64,000 nucleotides of DNA from Poa pratensis (GCA_947311845.1 CAMZMU010000013.1:2951198-3015197); one strand, 5' to 3'. Counted from the stretch's first letter, positions 1 to 11,191 are shown. Numbers and translations: made by a program. The notes: generated by a model from the letters alone, not told the origin.

Positions 1-461
1 AATTCATTAGGAAAGACATCCCGGAAACTGTGAACAACTCTGATCTCGTCAAGGGTGGGTCGAGCTATGCCCTCATGGCAGCCTGGTCGGGAATGGCTGA
101 TTTCAGATACATACTCCACTTCGACTCCATTGTCCGAGGTGAGGGAAACAACTCTTCTGGTGCAGTCAATACGACCGTGATACTTGGCTAACCAATTCAT
201 GCCAAGAATAACATCTATGCCTTGGGTTCCTAGGATGATTAGGTCGGCTAGAAATTTTTCTCCTTGGATTTCTATGGGGGTTTCGGAGCAGATCGTTTTG
301 GTTTCGGCTGTGGACCCAGGGGTTTGTATTAACATGGGTTTGGGTAAGAGATTCCCTACTAGACCTCCCTTAGCAACAAACTCATTGGTAACGAAGGAAT
401 GGGTGGCACCGGAATCAAATAGAACAGTTGCAGGTACGGAGTTGACAAGGAACGTACCCAG
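1..461 (-). pseudogene. pol: Protease and start of pol of copy A (cut by window edge)
   Basis: The minus strand encodes GTFLVNSVPATVLFDSGATHSFV, in which DSGA is the aspartic-protease active site, and then GTQGIDVILGMNWLAKYHGRIDC, the second conserved protease block of Ty3/gypsy elements. The frame is open to the window edge and ends within the linker before reverse transcriptase (RVVHSFRDVFP). The protease would release mature Gag and Pol proteins. Reverse transcriptase, RNase H and integrase would lie to the left, outside the window. Confidence 0.85.
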
Positions 462-1625
462 CACAACATCAGGCGCATCCTGGGCTTCTTCAGCATTGAT
501 GTGGTTCAGACGGCCCCTGACAACAGCGGCATTTCCACGCGGGGCAGCATTCCGTCCATTATTGGCATGTCCTTGACCAGGATTCGGTTCCGGCGCATTG
601 GGGCGCGTCACATTCTTCTTTGGATTGGGGCATTCTTTGGAGTAGTGGCCCTTGGTGCTGCATTCAAAGCAGACAACATTGGGACCACGGTTGATGTTGT
701 TCTTGTTTCCACCGGGACAGAAATTGGTAGTGGGACGGTTGGGGAAGTTGGGACGGTTGAAGTTGTTGTTGGGGCGTGGAGCAAAGGCAGGTGGTGGTGG
801 AGGATAAGCAGGTCTGGGTGCTGGTGAAAAAGTGCGGGGCTTCTGGTTGCTGGAACCACCTTGAGCATTCATCCTCCGTTTGCGACTTTCAAACATGGCG
901 TTGCGCTTGGTCTCCAACTGAATGGCCTTGTCCACAAGCGACTCCAAATCAGTGAAGTCATGGGTGACCAGGGCACACTGCATCTCGTCGTGGAGCCTGT
1001 TCAGAAAGCGCTCGATCTTCTTCTTTTCCGCGTCGGAATCTTCAGGAGCGTATCGAACCAAGTCGGTAAACTCGTCCAGATATGCAACCACATCCTTACT
1101 TCCCTGCCTCAACTTGCGGAACTCGTCCTTCTTCCTCTCGATGAGCCCGCTGGGGATATGCTTCTTGCGGAACTTCTCCTTGAACTCCTCCAAGTTGATG
1201 ACATGTCCGGCTTGCTGGATAGCCTTGGTAGTGTCCCACCAAGCTTGTGCAGGTCCAGCGAGGTAGTGGGTGGCGAACAGGACCTTGTCGTTATCCCCGA
1301 CTGCAGCAACTTCTAAGTTGTTCTCCATGGTGCGAAGCCAATCAGCGGCTTCGAGTTGATGGAGTCCCTTTGAGTACACCGGCAGGGAAGTTTTCTGAAA
1401 CTCGCCCTGAGTGGATCTCTGGTTTTCGCCCCCATTGTTGTTGTTGTCGCCATTGTTGTTGTTGTTGGCGTGAGCAGCGGCAATTTGCTGCAAGACTGCA
1501 ACATGCGTTGCCGTTCCTCCTGAGCGGCTTGGCGATCTTCCATGATGAGCCTAAGGAGTTGGGCGGTAGTTGGGTCGGTGGTGGAGGTGGTTTTGGTTGG
1601 AGGCGTTGCTGCGAGTGTCCACCAT
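462..1625 (-). pseudogene. gag: gag of copy A (frameshifted), CCHC zinc knuckle intact
   Basis: The ATG at 1625 gives MVDTRSNA, the matching position to the gag start of copy B. A frame change follows within 25 codons, so the long reading (TTAQLLRLIMEDRQAAQEERQ) lies in another frame. A run of AAC/AAT codons (asparagine-rich, about 1434-1475) follows, then the retrotransposon gag core with KKHIPSGLIERKKDEFR-type sequence. A zinc knuckle CFECSTKGHYSKEC (C-x2-C-x4-H-x4-C, about 635-680) is complete, unlike in copy B. Gag would form the cytoplasmic virus-like particle and package element RNA. The reading runs directly into protease. Confidence 0.8.
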
Positions 1626-1907
1626 CCTAAAGTAAACATGATATAAGAGGCAATACTACAAGGGATTTCGACTAAGGGGAAAAATGGTTGTGTCACGAAG
1701 TGGTTGATTTAAAAGATTAATTTTTGAAAAGATTTTTGCAAGGATAGAACACACATTCATAACACAAAAGCATCACAACATTAAGTTCATCACACCATAC
1801 AACATCATAGTTCGACATATATAATGGTTTCAACAGAACCATTACATGGACTCGATCGCGACCAAAAGGGATGAGCTAACTCCTACGCCAACTCGCAAAC
1901 CACTCGT

Positions 1908-2759
1908 CTACTGAGGAGGAACCTCGGGCTCGGTGTCAGTGCCGGACTCGAAGACACGCTCCTCCGGGTCCTCCTCCTCATCCTCGAGAACAGGTTCGTT
2001 GGGCTCCTCCTCCTCAACAAGCGTCCTCATCGTCCTTCTCCTCGTAGTCCATCTCCTCCAGAAAGTCGTCATCGTCACTGATAAAGGCGCTGTTCTCCTT
2101 GCGGAGATCCTCGCCTTCCTCCTCCATCTCGTTGGCGTGGCGCTCCATCTCCTCAATCGTCTCGTCCTGCTCCGCCACCTTCTTGCGGAGCCTAGCGATG
2201 GTCCTCTTCTGCCGGGCCAACTTCAGGTGGAGAGTGTCCTTCTCCCACTGCAGGTGCGTCCCACGCTCGCGACTCTCCTTGAGCGCGATGCGGTCGAAGT
2301 GGCCGCGGAGTCTAGTGCTGGTCAAGTCGTCCTGGGTGCGGTGGAGTAGGACCTCCATGTCCATGATGTACTCTCCAAATGCGGGGTGTCGAGCGGTGCG
2401 GGTGGGGTGTCCCGAGTCGTTGCGCCTCCCATAGTACTGGAAACGGGTGTGCGCCAACTCCTCTTGTGCTCCTCACAGAGTCGGGCCAGCATCCTCTGCA
2501 TGGCACGACACAGACCGTCGTCCCAGCTGACGTCCATGGTGGTGTAGATCAGATCCTTGGAACTGGGAGGCTGGATCTTGCCTCGAACAGATGACTCGAT
2601 GAGCCAACTCAGGTTCCCGTTACCGGAAACGTCAACTCGGGCTCCCTGGAACTCAGGAGCTGGGCGACCCAAGAAGTCGCTCAACTCGTATAGGTCACTC
2701 TCGAACATCAGCTTGCCCTCCTTCTTAACTTGCTTAAACTAGGTGAAGTTGAGTGCCAT
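1908..2759 (-). pseudogene. Pre-gag ORF ('ORF0') of copy A: coiled coil with acidic tail
   Basis: This reading frame lies between the primer-binding site and gag and has a counterpart at 28259-29113 in copy B, so it belongs to the family. The first ATG (2759) is followed by an in-frame TAG at codon 7. A second usable Met starts the FESDLYELSDFLGRPAPEF segment. A globular N-terminal part (GRPAPEF, RLSWLI-like and FxFYGRR motifs) leads into a predicted coiled coil (residues with repeated L/R/K heptads, RLRKKVAEQDETIEEME). The protein ends in a strongly acidic tail (DDDDFLEEMDYEEKDDED). One frame change near 2320-2460 breaks it. I know of no enzymatic domain in it. Rice RIRE2-type gypsy elements also carry an extra ORF before gag, which is a possible parallel, but the function is unknown. 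Confidence 0.7.
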
Positions 2760-2985
2760 CTACAATTTAAGCAAAATTTTAAGTTAGTTAGATGTTTAGC
2801 GAGCAAAATTTTAAGTATACAAGGAAAATGCAATGCTTAATGAAAGTAGAGGTTTATAAAAGTGGGAGGGATGGGAAGTAAGCATTTTTCGAAAATATCC
2901 AACTTCTTTGTCCTTTTAGAAATTAGATTTTTGTAACCCCTATCTAACGCCCATGCTAAACTAAGGTCTCCTATAGTCAGGATGA

Positions 2986-2997
2986 GCTCTGATACCA
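2986..2997 (-). other. Primer-binding site of copy A
   Basis: The minus strand reads TGGTATCAGAGC four bases inside the LTR end. This 12-mer is the usual plant initiator-Met tRNA primer site of chromoviruses. It fixes the element's orientation and the LTR boundary. Confidence 0.9.
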
Positions 2998-3001
2998 AGT
3001 C

Positions 3002-5737
3002 TGTGAGGACCCCGGATTAGTTATCTGAGATACTCGTTATGTTTCCAGCAACAATTCCATGATCAGTTTGTTGTTGCACATAACTCGACTTGGCATCACA
3101 GTTTACATCCATTACAATACCGAATACAAGTCTTACAATAATTTGGTCATACAGACCGAGTCTTACATAGGTGCCTTCATGGGCAAAATACCATCATTCA
3201 GCGGAAGCAAACAACGTCGATGGACTACTAGCGTTCCTTAGTTCCCATAGGCAACTGACTAATGAAGAATCCTTAGTTCGCGTCATCGGCGCCATAAACC
3301 TCCTCATCGAAGTGCTCCTCGAAACCTGGCTAAGACAATAGTCAGGGACGAAACCATTATGAGTACATTGGATTGTACTCGCAAACCACCCATGCATACT
3401 TTATCAAGTACATTTAGCCCAATTTTTAGTTGTCTCTAAAACAGTTTTAATTTGGAAAGACATCTCTATATCTTTGTTGAAAAGGGAAGAGAAGAATTTT
3501 GAAACTATTTTCTCAACACCATAGCTTGATTTTTCTCAAACTCCACCTTGTTGACCATAGCCCGTCATGGTTCGACTATTTTTTCCGGCAACCCCATACC
3601 GACCCTTTGGTATGGTTGCAAAGAAACATCTCCATTTTCATTTTTAAATCAAAAACTTGCACATAGGTCGTAGGACAGCCTTCCAACTGTTCATGACCGA
3701 GAACTCGGCTATTCGAATAGTTTTACACTCTGCAGAGGTGGCACGCTTTCCCCACATCCATCCGGCAACTCATCGTGTTAGCCACGTCCCGCCATACAAG
3801 GTGTATAAGAAGTTGAGTTACCGGCCATAGCCTCTCATTTGCTCATCCTAGTATAGGACCCTGCCCTTATGAGACTTTCCGTCGACACCTAGTCCGGTCA
3901 CCCGTCGATGACCCTAAGTGTGAGGACTCAAGTTTTGCCCGGCAATGTTTAAAACTCTGATGGGTGGGGCCCGCCCGTTAGTGTTTTTAATTAAATCGAA
4001 CCGGTAAGTTGCCGTTGGATCTAAATCCAACGGCCGGGGTTAAGTGCACCGGCGGCGACCATAAAACGGCGGCGTCGCCGTGGCTGAGACGGCGGTGACG
4101 GCGGGGACGCTCACCTAGGGCTCCTGGGGACGGCGAAGATGGCGGAGGCGGGTGCGGAGGTCACAGGAGAGGGGATGGCGTGGATGGCGAAGCTCGGGGA
4201 GGTCCAGAACGGTGTCGGCGAACTCGGCGGCTGCTCCGGTCACGGCCTCCTCGACGGCGAGCTGCTGGCGATGCCTCTGTGCAAGAAAAGAGAGGGGAAG
4301 ATGCGTGAGTGCACGGCGGTGACAGAGAGAGAGTAGGGCAGAGGGGAAACAGAGGGCGATAGCGAGGCCGTGTCGTCTTCAACCTTCGGCTTCGGCGAGC
4401 GTGGGCATGCTCGACCATGGTAGAGGCACGACAACGGCGTTGCAGCCCTTCGGGAGGGGCAGGGAGGAGTGGAGAGTGAGGGAGAGGCAGAGGGAGCGAC
4501 TGTGGAGAGGATGCAGCTTCGGGTGGGGGTTTTATACCCGAGGTCCGGCGCATGGTGGACATGGTGCAATGGGGCGACAGAGGGCAGTAGAGGCTGCCAT
4601 TGGCGGACTTGGGCGGTGCGGCAACGGTGCTCGACGGCGTTAGGGTTCCAGAGAGGGAGAAGAATGCGGAGGTGCTCACGGTGCTCACGGTGAGCTGACG
4701 ACATCGTGGGCCACTGGGGGTGACGCCAGCATGCCCGTGGGGTCGCGGCGTTCACGGCGGTTGGCTGGGCGGCGCGGTGCGGGCAGAGGGGCCGTGGTCG
4801 TCGAGAGCGTCTTTGGTGCCCACGCGCACGGCGCTCACGGACTGGGCGAGCTCGATACGGTGCAGGCATGCGTATATGCGTGCGCGGGCTTTGCCCAATC
4901 GGCTGAGGAGAGGCAGACGTGCACAGTGGCGTCGTCACGAGCCACGACGTGGTCGGCTGCCTCCTCCCGAGCGAGGTGACCAGAGGGGAGAGAAAGAGAA
5001 GAAAGAAAGGGGAAAATTATGGAAGGAAACGTCCAAATTGGAGGGGTGCTCGAGTGGTCTGCTCTGCTGAGGTGAGAGGGAGAGAGAAGACACTGAAATC
5101 GGTTGAATTGTGGTCGAATTTGAGATGAATTTGAGAAGGGTTTGAAAATCTAGGGTTTCATGCACACAAGGTGCTCGAGAGAATGTCTAGGTAGGATTTT
5201 TATTTTAGTTTCTGTGAATTTTGTTGATATTTGGCTTTAGGATAATTAAATAGATGTTGTTGGTTTTTCTGGGATTTTTGGTGTGAGTATAGTTAGGGTT
5301 TTGTAAATACCCTAGGAATTAAAGAAAGAAAATATGATTTTGTTATTTGAATAATCTTAATTGGAAAATATGAAATTTTGAGGAGAGAGTGAGATAAAAG
5401 TGAAGTGAATAATATCTCACATAGCTCCTGGAATTTTTATAAAGAAAATAATTGTTTCAAGAAATGGAGAATTAGGCAGAGAGGGAAATGAGATCATTTG
5501 ATTTAGGATTTTAATTCTAAGTGTGTGGATAATTTTAGAGGTTTTATCTTAATGTAAGTCACATACCAAATTATTGTCAAGTCTGTTTTAATTAATGTCC
5601 AAGCAGTAATGAATATTTAACCACACAAGCAAGCAATTCAACATGAAATAACAATCAACACATGACAATTTGTAAAAGTTTTTGTTGGTTCCAAATTTTG
5701 ACACTTTACAACTTGTTACAAACTTTGGGATGTGACA
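3002..5737 (-). repeat. 5' LTR of copy A (shortened variant)
   Basis: On the minus strand the repeat begins TGTCACATCCC at 5737 and ends GGTCCTCACA at 3002, next to the primer-binding site, giving the expected TG...CA ends. It is about 2.7 kb, against roughly 4.1 kb in copies B and C. Around 3960 the sequence passes directly from the R/U5-like region (leading to 'gcccggcaatg') to the GC-rich promoter region, so a block of over 1 kb present in the other copies is missing. ORFs predicted inside it on both strands are GC-rich LTR sequence and not genes. Confidence 0.88.
4530..4536 (-). promoter_or_regulatory. Candidate TATA box in copy A LTR
   Basis: The minus strand reads TATAAAA inside the GC-rich part of the LTR, the same relative place as the TATAAAA of copy B. 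It is the only such motif in that GC-rich block and would start element transcription toward the primer-binding site. This is a position and motif inference only. Confidence 0.5.
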
Positions 5738-6040
5738 ATAACAATATTTCAAAAGAAAGAGACATTGCAATAATTTTTTTGCTATTAAAAAAAGAATATC
5801 TATGAAGACATTTGATCAAAATATTCTTCTATTTTGCTGATAGCAAGGGGCATGTGTTATTTTCGGCCATATTGCCATGGATGTTTGTCATGTTTTCATT
5901 CGTGAATTTTTTGTTCCGCTTCATCCTAGTAAAGTGTCTCCTCGTCCAGCGTCTCGTCCCCATTCGACCGCCCGCATGCTCATCTATGTTGGTAGTCGCC
6001 CCTGTGTTGCCTTGTCCAGTGTCTTCGCATTGGCGAGGAT
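5738..6040. other. Flank of copy A, AT-rich then mixed; no confident gene
   Basis: The first 100 bases are AT-rich. From about 5810 the plus strand has open frames (for example 5877-6077, MDVCHVFIREFF) that lead into the Harbinger fragment. They could be a degraded upstream part of the same transposase gene, but I cannot align them to any domain. Confidence 0.3.
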
Positions 6041-6290
6041 ACTACAATCGAGTCAGTGCGCATGTTCGCCAAAGTGATAATCCGTCTCTTTGGTCCTGTT
6101 TATCTTAGAGCACCCAATGAAGAAGACACGGTGAGGCTCTTTGGTCGGGCATGCTAGGAATTATTTGACTGCATACATTGGAGCTGGAAAAACTGCCCCA
6201 AGGCATGGCACGGGCAGTATTGTGGCAAGGGTGGCTATGCAACAATTGTGCTTGAGCCCGTTGCATCCGAAGATTTGTGATGCGGGCATC
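6041..6290 (+). pseudogene. PIF/Harbinger transposase fragment (DDE_Tnp_4 type)
   Basis: Read in the plus direction, with one or two frame changes near 6150, the segment spells IESVRMFAKV, LFGPVYLRAPNEEDTVRL, then [24 protein letters not shown] and YATIVLEPVASEDL. These blocks match the catalytic region of plant PIF/Harbinger transposases: the 'G-M-L-G-S-x-D-C-M-H-W' block holds the first catalytic Asp, followed by the 'W-K-N-C-P-x-A-W-x-G-Q-Y' block. The match rests on family knowledge recalled by eye. The rest of the transposase, the second ORF and the terminal inverted repeats are not recognisable nearby, so this is a relic. Confidence 0.7.
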
Positions 6291-7600
6291 GTGCATCCGG
6301 TTGGGAGCTAGGAAAATTAAAACGATATGTAATGTCTAAGGTTTTCTCAACCAAAGCTTTTTCGAGTCCAATTAGGTTAGAAGTCGTTTGTTTCTCAGTT
6401 TGGGCATGTCCAACCGACTCGATTAGAGCTCTGATATTCCGGCTATCCAACCATGATTCGGAGGATACAACCAACGTGATGCACTTGTGCATTTCGCCCT
6501 GGTGCCGCCGGACATGTGCCCGAATAGTATATTCCGGGTGCCCGGATAATCTACTTGTTGGACTAATTCGGCATGCCTAGCCTTATTCCGGAGATGGCAC
6601 TACACTAGTGTGCTTTTCAGCTGGATGCCCTCGGATATTACGGATGTCAGCCAAAATATTCCAGCTGGCAGTTTCCTCCACTATGACGGTTGGATTTTTG
6701 TGTACCCCTATAGATAGAGCTCACCTTCTTCCCAAGGTGACCACGCCTTTCTAGTCCATTCTTCAAAAGCTCAAACCTTCGAGACCTCTCCCACTTTCTT
6801 GCCCCAATCTTGTTAATTCTTTGAGGAGTGAGACAAGAGATCAAGATCTAGGGTAAACCCACCAGAAGGTTGCGGTGGGTTAATTCTTTGAGAAGTGAGA
6901 GAGGAGATCCAGATGAGCATCCTACTCCGCTACGCCTAAGTTCTTTGTCTTCTACTCCAAGTAGATGCGTCGTCTTCCATGCAAGATCATCTTGGATGGT
7001 CTCGAGCCGGCTCACCTTGCTTCACGTAAACCCACCAAAAGGTTGCGTCGTAAGCTGGAAATGGGCCACCTTGGTCTTCTGAGTAAACCCACTTAAACTT
7101 AATCGAACTTGCTGAGTAACGCTCGTTACTCAACCTTCCCCATTGACTCCATGCTTAGATTGTGAAATGTTGGAGACCGGGAAACAGAGAGCATATCTAC
7201 GAGTATTCTGAGGTATCCTACGAAGCACCTAATCTATCTGGAGGAGTGGAAGGCGTATATTACGTACAGAGCAGTACCAGAAGGAGAAGAAGCCGAGGAG
7301 TGATTCTGAGAGTCTAGTACTAGACGAGATCCTAGTCGAGCAGCCGTAGGCTATAGGTTGTTTGATTATAATGGTTCTCAGTTTGCTTTTACAAGTCGCA
7401 CGTCAACTCTCCAAAGTTGACCGTAGTTCATTTGATCTTTCTCAATTAAGTGAGAGGGAAGTTGAGTTTTATATCCACTTTTGGCTTGTAATCTATAGCA
7501 GTGTGCGATAAAGTGTAAGAGTTGGACCCATAATGTTTCTGTTGTACTACTCTGAGGGACGTAATATTTATGGATAAGAACATCCATGCGTATTGTGTCA
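6291..7600. other. Unassigned intergenic/repeat-derived DNA
   Basis: No gene is supported. The stretch holds two families of short direct repeats (listed separately) and short shadow ORFs of fewer than 90 codons. The phrase-like repetition of 'gtaaacccacc' and 'ttaattctttgag' suggests degraded LTR or untranslated-leader sequence of an unidentified element. Confidence 0.3.
6811..7090 (+). repeat. Interspersed short direct repeats
   Basis: The phrase GTAAACCCACC(A)GAAGGTTGCG occurs at 6853-6874 and, with one change, at 7026-7047; a partial third copy begins near 7083. Independently, 'gttaattctttgaggagtgaga' near 6813 recurs as 'gttaattctttgagaagtgaga' near 6878. The two units alternate, as if one ~70-base block had been duplicated and then diverged. 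Confidence 0.6.
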
Positions 7601-8600
7601 ACGACTTGTACACTACAACATGCAGTGGTATACAGGGTCACCGCACCGACGGGCCGCCACCTCAACCGGTAGCGCATTTCGGTGCCGGCCGTTCCTACCT
7701 CGGGGCCGTCGCGCCTTGGATATACGCCGGCGCCATGCCTTCCTCTCGCCAAATCTGCTAGAGGCCCGCCGATGCCATCGGTAACCATATGTGGGAGCGA
7801 TGGTTTGAGGCGGAGCACGACGAACGCCGCCGGGGGGAGAACCCCAGAAGGAGGACGGAGACGAGGAGCAGTTTGACGAACGCCGCCAGGGGAGAACTCA
7901 AGCCGGAGCCGGAGGAGGACGAGAGCCAGACTGGTCTGCCTGCCGGGGAGTAGTGGCGGCGGTGCCCACGCCCATGAATACGGAAGAGGTACTCTACACC
8001 GAGATGCAGGCCGCCATCGAGTAGTCCGAACTCATGATACGGAATACAGAATGTGGCCCGATCTGGTTCCCGCACTGCGCGAGTCGTCCCTGACGGTTCC
8101 CGTGCTCCAAACCCATCCACTTCCGTGGTTGATGTGGAGCGCCCGCGCGGCTGCTCCCTATCCCCATCCATTTGCGTGGCCACGGATGTGCCGTGTGGCC
8201 ACCCGTCGTCATGGTGATCGAGGACGATGACTAGATCACTAACAACGAACCCTAGTAGATAGTGTTTATATTTTATGTTGTTTATATTTTTGATGCTTTG
8301 TTAAACTATGTTTTTAATATCTAGGTATAATTAAATTTGGAGTCCATTTTTTTGGTAAACATCGGAGGGGCGTCCTTCGTTGCACTGTCCACCCCAAAAC
8401 AAATAATATTCTACTGTGTCCACGGGACACCACCAAAATGGACACTTTCTTGTCCAGGTCAAAGTATGCCTTCGAAGATTCCCTTAGTACTACGAGACAT
8501 TGCATTATCGGTTACGAGTGCACGACGGTCTGATAAAAGCGAACGTTTCCTCGGTAGTCGGTAGCACTAGCTGCAGCGCATTCGTACTGTTTACCCTTCA
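7601..8600. other. GC-rich degraded coding-like block followed by AT-rich tail
   Basis: From 7610 to 8230 the DNA is GC-rich and reads in places like protein (for example TEMQAAIE on the plus strand, ending with an acidic IEDDD and a stop at about 8230), but stops break every frame. After 8230 it becomes AT-rich and contains phrases such as 'gggacaccaccaaaatggacac' that resemble the ends of grass DNA transposons. It may be the remains of such a transposon; I cannot name the family. Confidence 0.3.
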
Positions 8601-8800
8601 CACGCGTGAGATAGAAAGAATAAAAGCATGACACGCGGCCGATGAACTTGCAGATATCAGAACGTCGGCTACTGCGCCGGACCAAACCTGGCTGGCTCTC
8701 CTCCCCTGCCTTCTCCTAGCCAACATCGCCCCCTCCAAAGCCCCCATTGTTGATTTTGTTTGCAGCTTATTTGCTTCTTCGGGGCAGGCAGGATCTAGCC
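8600..8800 (+). promoter_or_regulatory. Likely 5' untranslated/promoter region of the MYB gene
   Basis: This stretch precedes the chosen ATG (context 'tagccATGG'). It contains no long plus-strand ORF. A minus-strand ORF here (8918-8598) has no recognisable domain and overlaps exon 1. No convincing TATA box was found. Confidence 0.35.
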
Positions 8801-10183
8801 ATGGTGCAGACTGGAGACGGGCTTCCAACTCAAAGGCCGCGGTAAAGTCCACTTCTATGCCACCTTCCGTGTCTGCGGAGGCATTTAAACTCCCAAGACT
8901 CGATTTGTCGACGTCCATTCTTAGCTGTATTATCCCTGTATATGATCTTGGTGTTTCTTAATGCCTGGATAAAAGTAGAAACTGACGGTCAATCATCACC
9001 TTATTTTGTAGGAGGTCTATCAGGTCAACGGGCTTCTCAAGCGAAAAAATGCATGGAATCACACAAGAGGTGTGTGGCACATCAACTTTTTTTTTCTATA
9101 ATGTTTTGAGTTATCGTTAATTGAATATTGCAGAGGTTAGAAATGCAGAAATGGCCAGGTTAGATGAAGAAGACAACCGACTGAAACTGGCCTGTGCTTA
9201 GCGTCGAATCTTATGGTGTCTTCTTAATCCATTGTCATGCATTTGGAGATTAGTAAAAAAAGCACATTCAGGAGATTTGCACGTCTAGTTATTTGCTTGT
9301 TTAACTTGTATACCACTAAAGTACAAATGGATTGTCCAGACACATTATATCGAAGAGTAACTTGACTATACAAAGTCAAATATGCGGTTTCTGTTTCTTC
9401 GTTTTGTAATCTGTTTTGAATTGCAGTTGTAAGATCCTTTCAAAAAAAAAGGAAAAAAACTTTAGTGCAAAAATTATTATCTCTTTTCGTACCTTGGATT
9501 TGGAGCCAAGATTCTATGATATCTTCTTCCCGTTTGATATTTTGTCATTTTTACGCCATACAATGGATTTGATATAGTTGTTGGTTGTCCCCTTGATTTA
9601 GTTATTTCTGTGAAGAAATGATTTCCTAACTCTTGACGCAGTACGCAAAACCACAAAAAGCTTCTAAGCTTTTCAAGGATGAAAAAGGGAAAACCGCAGG
9701 TAACTGTACTTCACAATGGCAAGTTAATTTCTAATTTTAGTTCATAGGTAAATTGGAAGTTTAGAGCCTCGATTTCTTTCACAAATTTGTATTTAGATTT
9801 TAAATTGAAAATGCTCAGATGCTGCCTTTGCTTGACTATACCAGGATTTATTAATCAATTGATTGTACTCCAGTTACTCAGTTCTTGGTTCTTAAAATTC
9901 ATGTTCACATTATTCTTTTGTTTAGCTGAGTGCATTCCCCACAAGACAGTTCTCGACTCATGCAAGAGGAGGCACACATGGTCAGAAAAGGCAAGTTATC
10001 TGTTCATGTCAGGAGCATTCGGTTTCATATTGTTGTATTCTTCAACAATTTAATTATTAACTAAAAATGTTTGTTTCAGGAAGATGATACTCTGCTTGAA
10101 ATTATAAATCTGCATGGCTCGAAGAATTGGCCAACTATTGCTCGTGCTATGCCTGGGCGTAATAGCAACCAATGCCGGGACAG

Positions 10184-11191
10184 GTACAGTTTACAAAAAA
10201 GCATGCTATTTGGCTGCTTCCATTTGCTGTCTCCGGATTCAAATGAATCATCCCAGCATTTTCTTGTTTCCTAACCAAATTGCTCGGTACCTGTCGGAGC
10301 AGATACAGTGTACAGAAAGCATGCTATAGGTCGTTTATAGAAAGCATGGTATAGAAAGTTTAAAGAAGCTACCTATATATATGCTTAGTTAGCATTCCTT
10401 TACGGTACCTGAATCATCTGCCACTAGGCAGACAACTCAGGCCCATATTCGCTAGGGGTATATCCCCTATAGTTCAGGAGCAGTGCGGTGCAGTTAGCCG
10501 CTCATTTTCGGCAACAATGACGCAGTTTCAAGGAATTTTACTGATTTCGATGAGATTTGAGCGACTTTTGACAGGTTTGGATATGCGTCTGATGAGTACA
10601 TGTCCGAGTTATCTACCCAAGAAGCTGCCATGTCGTCCTAACAAGTAGTTGATCTAGAATTTCAGTTTAGAAAATAATAAAATGTGGTAAAAGCTCTCAT
10701 AATGTCACAACTAAGGGGTAAAATGTGGCAACATTGTTTAATGAGGTAAAGGCTGTCAGTTGTAGGGGATAAATAGTGCGATTTACTCGATGAGAAGTAC
10801 TAATATTTGTTGTTTGACTCCATATATTGTTATTTTTTTTACTGCTAATGTCTTCATAATGCAATACTAGGATTAATGAAAATAGTTGACTTTGTCATGT
10901 CTATGGTAGACCTCGGAGACGGGGGACTAAAATTTGTCATGTCTACAGGAGACCTTGGAGATGGGGGACTAAATTTTATTGCATGACATTATTGTTCGTG
11001 AACTCTGGATGCGGGATATTTTGTTGCACACCGACCTAATTAGAAACCTATGTTTAGGACCCAGTAGCTTTTGTTGTGATTGCAATTTCATTTGAATAAT
11101 TGTGATATATTATTTGATATTATGGATTCACCCTCTCATATTGTTGTTCCTTAACTGAATGAGAATCTTACTCATGAAAATGGACGTGCAG
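10184..11191 (+). other. Large intron inside the MYB R2 repeat
   Basis: The intron splits the codon after CRD in the R2 repeat (AG|G phase), with a GT donor at 10184 and a CAG acceptor ending at 11191. It carries a 41-base imperfect tandem duplication near 10892-10974. No transposon is recognised in the rest. Confidence 0.75.
10892..10974 (+). repeat. About 41-bp imperfect tandem duplication in MYB intron
   Basis: Two adjacent units both begin 'ttgtcatgtcta' and end 'gggggactaaa' (10892-10932 and 10934-10974). They differ at a handful of positions, so the duplication is not recent. Confidence 0.8.

Larger units (their letters stand above)
1..5737 (-). mobile_element. Tekay-like Ty3/gypsy element, copy A, 5' half (continues past left edge)
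   Basis: Read on the minus strand this is 5' LTR (5737-3002), primer-binding site, a pre-gag ORF, gag, and the start of pol (protease), after which the window ends. The order and the protein motifs (CCHC knuckle, DSGATHS protease, VILGMNWL) are those of Ty3/gypsy elements. The family is shared with the full-length plus-strand copy at 19614-38053, whose chromodomain-ending pol and 4-kb LTRs suggest the Tekay/Del chromovirus clade. The element's other LTR and its target-site duplication are outside the window. Lineage is inferred from copy B, not from this fragment alone. Confidence 0.88.

Noticed and set aside
4161..4938. Minus-strand ORFs of 175 and 232 codons
   Set aside because: They are in the LTR of copy A, again GC-rich promoter DNA with Arg/Pro/Ser-rich translations and no domain.
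5812..6108. 98-codon ORF as an independent gene
   Set aside because: It overlaps the Harbinger fragment in another frame and shows no domain.
8598..8918. Minus-strand 106-codon ORF as a gene
   Set aside because: It overlaps the start and first exon of the MYB gene, whose splice phases fit downstream exons; the minus ORF has no recognisable domain.
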